NCBI GenBank assembly: GCA_045542485.1
Contig: JAZQLC010000066.1
Span: 1-64,000 of the forward strand
Direction of reading: 5' to 3'
From: SIG575 sp045542485
Lineage (GTDB): Bacteria; Bacillota; Clostridia; Oscillospirales; Acutalibacteraceae
Length of the DNA stretch: 64,000 bases
Of the stretch, positions 61,165 through 64,000 are shown one piece after another (the first letter of the stretch is position 1; each line of letters starts with the position of its first letter). Position numbers and translations under genes: made by a program. Below the pieces are notes generated by a model. It ran no database searches, was not told the origin of the DNA, and saw nothing but the letters and a program-made list of their open reading frames with translations.

Positions 61165-61193
61165 ATTATAACACCGATGACAAAACTTTACAA
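61165..61193 (-). promoter_or_regulatory. Promoter of the fucosidase gene
   Basis: On the minus strand TTGTAA (61193-61188), a 17-base spacer and TATAAT (61170-61165), with an extended TG before the -10. Confidence 0.8.
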
Positions 61194-61203
61194 CAAATTA
61201 AAC

Positions 61204-61232
61204 TTTAAATTTTTTCATAAATATGATATAAT
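61204..61232 (+). promoter_or_regulatory. Promoter of the HAD hydrolase gene
   Basis: TTTAAA (61204-61209, weak), a 17-base spacer and TATAAT (61227-61232). It is back-to-back with the fucosidase promoter. Confidence 0.55.
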
Positions 61233-61260
61233 TCTGTAAACTGATTTTATGAGGTGTGAA

Positions 61261-61914
61261 ATGAAAAATTTTAAAGGTGCAATCTTCGACCTTGACGGCA
61301 CGGTCCTCGACTCAATGGGGCTCTGGAAAAAGGTTGACGAATTATTTTTTACATCAAGAAATATGCCTGTCCCTGAGGGCTATGTACAGACTATTTCCCC
61401 TCTCGGCACAGTTGGTGCTGCCCACTACACAAAAGACACCTACGGCATAGAAGAAAGCATTGAAGAAATTATCGCAGAGTGGCAGGAAACTGCAAAAAAA
61501 GAATATTCCGAAAATGTAAAACTAAAGCCTTATGCAAAGGAATTTATTCTTTCTCTCAAAGAAAAAGGCGTGTCCCTCGCCGTCGCAACCGCCTCTGACA
61601 TCGAAATGTTTGAAGAGTGTCTTATCAAAAACGGAATCAGAAACGCTTTCTCTTTCATCATCACAGTAAGGGATGTGGGCAAGGGAAAGGATTCCCCTCT
61701 CATCTACCAAAAAGCTTGTGAAAAAATGGGAATAAATCCCTCTGAATGTGTAGTTTTTGAGGACATCGCTACGGCTATCCTTTCAGCTAAAGAAGCAGGA
61801 TGTTACTGCGTGGGAGTTTATGACAAAAGCTCGGAAAAGGATATTGAAGAAATCAGAAAGGTTTCCGATAAATTTATTTATGATTTCGGAGAAATGTATA
61901 AAAGCCTCTTTTAA
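61261..61914 (+). CDS. HAD-superfamily hydrolase, beta-phosphoglucomutase-like
   Basis: 217 residues from ATG 61261 (GAGGTG upstream; the ATG at 61249 is less well placed). Motif I FDLDGTVLDSMG with both Asp, a helical cap (about 20-85), motif II in LAVATASD, and motif IV in VVFEDIATAILSAKEAG. Members dephosphorylate sugar phosphates or mutate phosphoglucose. The substrate is unknown. Confidence 0.9.
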   Translation: MKNFKGAIFDLDGTVLDSMGLWKKVDELFFTSRNMPVPEGYVQTISPLGTVGAAHYTKDTYGIEESIEEIIAEWQETAKKEYSENVKLKPYAKEFILSLKEKGVSLAVATASDIEMFEECLIKNGIRNAFSFIITVRDVGKGKDSPLIYQKACEKMGINPSECVVFEDIATAILSAKEAGCYCVGVYDKSSEKDIEEIRKVSDKFIYDFGEMYKSLF

Positions 61915-61921
61915 GTAAACA

Positions 61922-61947
61922 ATAAGTCAGGGATTACCCTAACTTAT
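61922..61947 (+). promoter_or_regulatory. Hairpin before the Asn/Gln-rich ORF
   Basis: ATAAGT-c-AGGG (61922-61932) pairs with CCCT-a-ACTTAT (61937-61947) around loop ATTA. No T run follows; the AAGGAGGT ribosome binding site comes five bases later. It may insulate or tune the small ORF. Confidence 0.45.
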
Positions 61948-61965
61948 CATCAAGGAGGTTTCATA

Positions 61966-62097
61966 ATGAACAACCAGAACAATCAGAACAAACAGAACAA
62001 CCAGAACAACCAGAACAAGCAGAATCAGCAGAACAACCAGAACCAGCAGAATCAGAACAAGAAAAGCAGAGAAAACGAGAACAAAAAAGAGTTCTGA
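61966..62097 (+). CDS. 43-residue Asn/Gln-rich small protein
   Basis: ATG at 61966, TGA at 62095, with a near-perfect AAGGAGGT six bases upstream. Residues 1-31 are almost only Asn and Gln with a few Lys (MNNQNNQNKQNNQ...), then KKSRENENKKEF. It is a low-complexity, highly hydrophilic peptide with no known domain. The strong translation signals and the terminator after it argue for a real gene; a simple-sequence artefact is the alternative. It is co-oriented with and 51 bases from the HAD gene. Confidence 0.6.
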   Translation: MNNQNNQNKQNNQNNQNKQNQQNNQNQQNQNKKSRENENKKEF

Positions 62098-62110
62098 GAA
62101 AGAAGCAGAA

Positions 62111-62146
62111 ATCACCCGATACTTTACCGTATCGGGTGATTCTTTT
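62111..62146. terminator. Bidirectional terminator after the Asn/Gln-rich ORF
   Basis: ATCACCCGATAC (62111-62122) pairs perfectly with GTATCGGGTGAT (62129-62140), followed by TCTTTT on the plus strand and TTTCTGCTTC on the minus strand. It probably serves the small ORF and, less well, the propeller gene. Confidence 0.85.
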
Positions 62147-62152
62147 ATAATT

Positions 62153-63028
62153 TTATTTTACCAGAGAATAATGTCTGATGTTTACAGAAATAAGCTTGTC
62201 ATAATCGGCAACATGTATAAATGAGCCGTCATCCATAGGATAAACCGTCAGCCCCTCAGCCTCGTGGTCTCTGCCGCTGACTGTTCTTTCAAAGAGTGTT
62301 TCCACCTTACCTGTCTTCACATCAACAGTCTGCACCTTTTCTGTTGCAGAATCGCTCACATCGTATGACATATAAAGAAGTCCGTCATAATATTCAGCAC
62401 CCTGAATTCTGTCAACAGGCTCTGAAAGCATAATCTTGTGAGAGAATGTCATATCCTTAAGATTATACGCAAGAATCCAGTCTGTTTCGTGGAAAGGTGA
62501 TGTGTAGAGGTATCCGTTGTCTGCATCTACTGCGCAGTATGGAATACCGTCATCAAGATACTCAGTTCCCAAATCGTAATATTCACCTGTAAACTCGAGA
62601 GTTTCAGCATCATAGATCAGAATAAGGTTATATGTATCTGTTTCATCCTCTGTTGCAGCATAAATTTTTCCGTCATAATAACTGATGCCACCTATGTGGT
62701 CGCTGTTATATTTTTCTTTGATTTCCTTGGGAATTGCAGCGTGAGTGTAGGTAACTTTCTCAAATCCGTCCACTGTCCATTTTGCCATACCTACAAGGTC
62801 AACAGCAGCAATTGAACCGGCGGTGTAATAATACTCACCGTCTGTGGTGATGCCCTGACTCATCAGAAGTGCTTCATCAAGAGTGAATTTGTCTGTTCTG
62901 ATAAGCTCCGCATTGGGTGAGCAGGTGATATCTCCACCGTTGATAAGTCCCGAGAGAAGGATTATAAAAGCACTGAAAAGTGCCCAACCCGGATAGAGAA
63001 TTGATTTCAGAATTTTCACGATAAACAT
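62153..63028 (-). CDS. Membrane-anchored propeller-like protein of unknown function
   Basis: 291 residues from the ATG at 63028 (AGGAGG seven bases upstream; the ATG two codons earlier is too close). One N-terminal hydrophobic segment (about 8-30, YPGWALFSAFIILLSGL) then an external region of repeated blades: SQGITTDGEYYYTAG, IGGISYYDGKIYAAT, CAVDADNGYLYTSP, GAEYYDGLLYMSYD. This suggests a beta-propeller binding or lipase-like scaffold. No catalytic residues can be assigned. Confidence 0.65.
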   Translation of the reverse strand: MFIVKILKSILYPGWALFSAFIILLSGLINGGDITCSPNAELIRTDKFTLDEALLMSQGITTDGEYYYTAGSIAAVDLVGMAKWTVDGFEKVTYTHAAIPKEIKEKYNSDHIGGISYYDGKIYAATEDETDTYNLILIYDAETLEFTGEYYDLGTEYLDDGIPYCAVDADNGYLYTSPFHETDWILAYNLKDMTFSHKIMLSEPVDRIQGAEYYDGLLYMSYDVSDSATEKVQTVDVKTGKVETLFERTVSGRDHEAEGLTVYPMDDGSFIHVADYDKLISVNIRHYSLVK

Positions 63029-63052
63029 TGTCATACCTCCTTTGGTATTTTC

Positions 63053-63081
63053 AGTATACCATTAAATAATTTGTTTTTCAA
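63053..63081 (-). promoter_or_regulatory. Promoter of the propeller gene
   Basis: On the minus strand TTGAAA (63081-63076), a 17-base spacer and TATACT (63058-63053). A GGTAT/ATACC inverted repeat overlaps the -10. Confidence 0.7.
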
Positions 63082-63134
63082 GAAAAAATTTAAACGGCTC
63101 CCCGAAGATGATGCCACCCACGGGGAAACCGCTT
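63082..63134 (-). terminator. Terminator after the SPFH gene
   Basis: AAACGGCTCCCCG (63092-63104) pairs with CGGGGAAACCGCTT (63121-63134) with a bulge and a 16-base loop; on the minus strand AAATTTTTTCT follows. Confidence 0.8.
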
Positions 63135-63144
63135 GTTTTATAGG

Positions 63145-64000
63145 TTATTCTTCTTTTTTATCGTCAGATACAAGTTCCTTAAAGCTTGTTGCAAGACCTG
63201 CAAGTGACTGAATCTCAGAAGGGATGATAATCTTTGTTGCCTTACCGTCGGCAGCCTTCTCAAAAGCTTCAAGACTCTTGATTGCAATATAGCCTTCACC
63301 GGGATTTGACTTATTGATAAGTTCAATTGCCTGAGCATAAGCTGTCTGCACTTTGAGGATAGCCTCAGCCTCACCTTCCGCTTCACGGATTTTTGCTTCC
63401 CTGACAGCTTCAGCTCTGAGGATTGCAGCTTCTTTCTTTGCTTCAGCCTCGAGGATTTCCGAATCCTTCACACCTTCTGCCACAAGCACGCGACTTGCCT
63501 TATCACCCTCGGCGCGGAGAATAGCTTCACGCCTTTCACGCTCTGCCTTCATCTGCTTTTCCATCGCTTCCTGAATCTCTTTGGGAGGAAGAATGTTTTT
63601 CAGTTCAACACGGTTGACCTTGATGCCCCACGGGTCTGTTGCATCGTCGAGAATGCCTCTGATTTTTGCGTTGATTGTGTCACGGGATGTGAGAGTATGG
63701 TCAAGCTCAAGTTCACCGATAATATTACGAAGAGTTGTAGCTGTCAGATTTTCAATAGCTGAGATGGGGCTTTCTACACCGTAAGTGTAAAGCTTGGGGT
63801 CAGTAATCTGATAGAACACAACTGTGTCAATCTGCATTGTTACGTTATCCTTTGTAATAACGGGCTGAGGCGGGAAATCCACAACCTGTTCTTTGAGAGA
63901 TACGATTTTTGCAACTCTTTCAATAAAGGGTATTTTCATATGAGGACCTGTCTGCCATGTGACACGGTAGGTACCGAGTCTTTCAATAACATATGCCTTA
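63145..64000 (-). CDS. SPFH/band-7 (stomatin/QmcA-like) protein, 5' end outside window
   Basis: At least 285 residues, reading frame open to the window end. The visible part begins KAYVIERLGTYRVTWQTG and continues HMKIPFIERVAKIVSLKEQVV, so the membrane anchor and start are beyond 64000; the in-frame ATG at 63939 is internal. The SPFH domain runs to PWGIKVNRVELKNILPP; a long charged coiled coil with AEGEAEAILKVQTAYAQAI follows, and the tail ends VSDDKKEE. Family members oligomerise on membranes and associate with NfeD-type proteases. The neighbour upstream is not visible. Confidence 0.92.
   Translation of the reverse strand, partial: KAYVIERLGTYRVTWQTGPHMKIPFIERVAKIVSLKEQVVDFPPQPVITKDNVTMQIDTVVFYQITDPKLYTYGVESPISAIENLTATTLRNIIGELELDHTLTSRDTINAKIRGILDDATDPWGIKVNRVELKNILPPKEIQEAMEKQMKAERERREAILRAEGDKASRVLVAEGVKDSEILEAEAKKEAAILRAEAVREAKIREAEGEAEAILKVQTAYAQAIELINKSNPGEGYIAIKSLEAFEKAADGKATKIIIPSEIQSLAGLATSFKELVSDDKKEE

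Noticed and set aside
1..64000. tRNA or rRNA genes, insertion sequences, prophage genes
   Set aside because: All gaps over 70 bases were read on both strands; no cloverleaf with a TTCGAAT-type arm, no transposase motif and no terminal inverted repeats were found.

Overview
The window looks like the chromosome of a low-to-moderate GC member of the Bacillota, most likely a gut-type Clostridia (Oscillospirales/Ruminococcaceae-like). The evidence is the gene set: CtsR and HrcA repressors with their operators, McsA/McsB/ClpC, AddAB rather than RecBCD, RNase Y with YmdB, a SigA-dnaG operon, CIRCE and RGTCAAA-type operators, and strong AGGAGG ribosome binding sites. It is mostly dense core genome. 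No rRNA, tRNA, CRISPR array, prophage or intact insertion sequence is visible. Placement below phylum level is inference.

Layout. 1-830: gene-poor left edge with the decayed, frameshifted remains of a protein built from about 19-residue repeats (minus strand), plus a consensus promoter driving a 19-codon ORF. 832-2045: a DUF1292-type protein, a probable 6S RNA and a propeller-like protein. 2111-11377 (minus): two complete heat-shock operons, hrcA-grpE-dnaK-dnaJ behind an extended CIRCE operator and ctsR-mcsA-mcsB-clpC behind CtsR boxes. 11773-20742 (plus): a two-component system, an HtrA protease, then three separately promoted units (heparinase-like lyase; small ORF plus secreted metallophosphoesterase; D-psicose/allulose 3-epimerase-like protein). 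20795-24218 (minus): tig-clpP-clpX. Almost the whole protein-quality-control set is therefore gathered in about 22 kb.

24331-50651 is almost all minus-strand housekeeping: a phosphoesterase, thrC, rplS with two tandem signal peptidases, rbgA, rnhB and yraN, then a near gap-free run yigZ-dgt-dnaG-sigA with two glycosidase genes and two radical-SAM-type genes at its end. rpmE, addB-addA, an orphan oligopeptide-binding lipoprotein and ymdB follow. 50727-52280 is rny with its own promoter and terminator.

52559-59474 (minus) is a seven-gene aromatic amino acid operon, tyrA-aroB-aroA-aroC-pheA-aroE/aroK-aroQ. Its leader (59491-59709) is the most striking element in the window. It has a consensus promoter, a 29-codon leader peptide with eight consecutive Phe/Tyr codons, a predicted antiterminator pairing inside that reading frame, and an intrinsic terminator just before tyrA. 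This is the layout of ribosome-mediated attenuation sensing Phe and Tyr, in a phylum where aromatic operons are usually controlled by T-box or TRAP.

The right end holds an alpha-L-fucosidase-like protein, a HAD hydrolase, a 43-residue Asn/Gln-rich small ORF, a membrane-anchored propeller-like protein and an SPFH/band-7 gene cut by the window edge.
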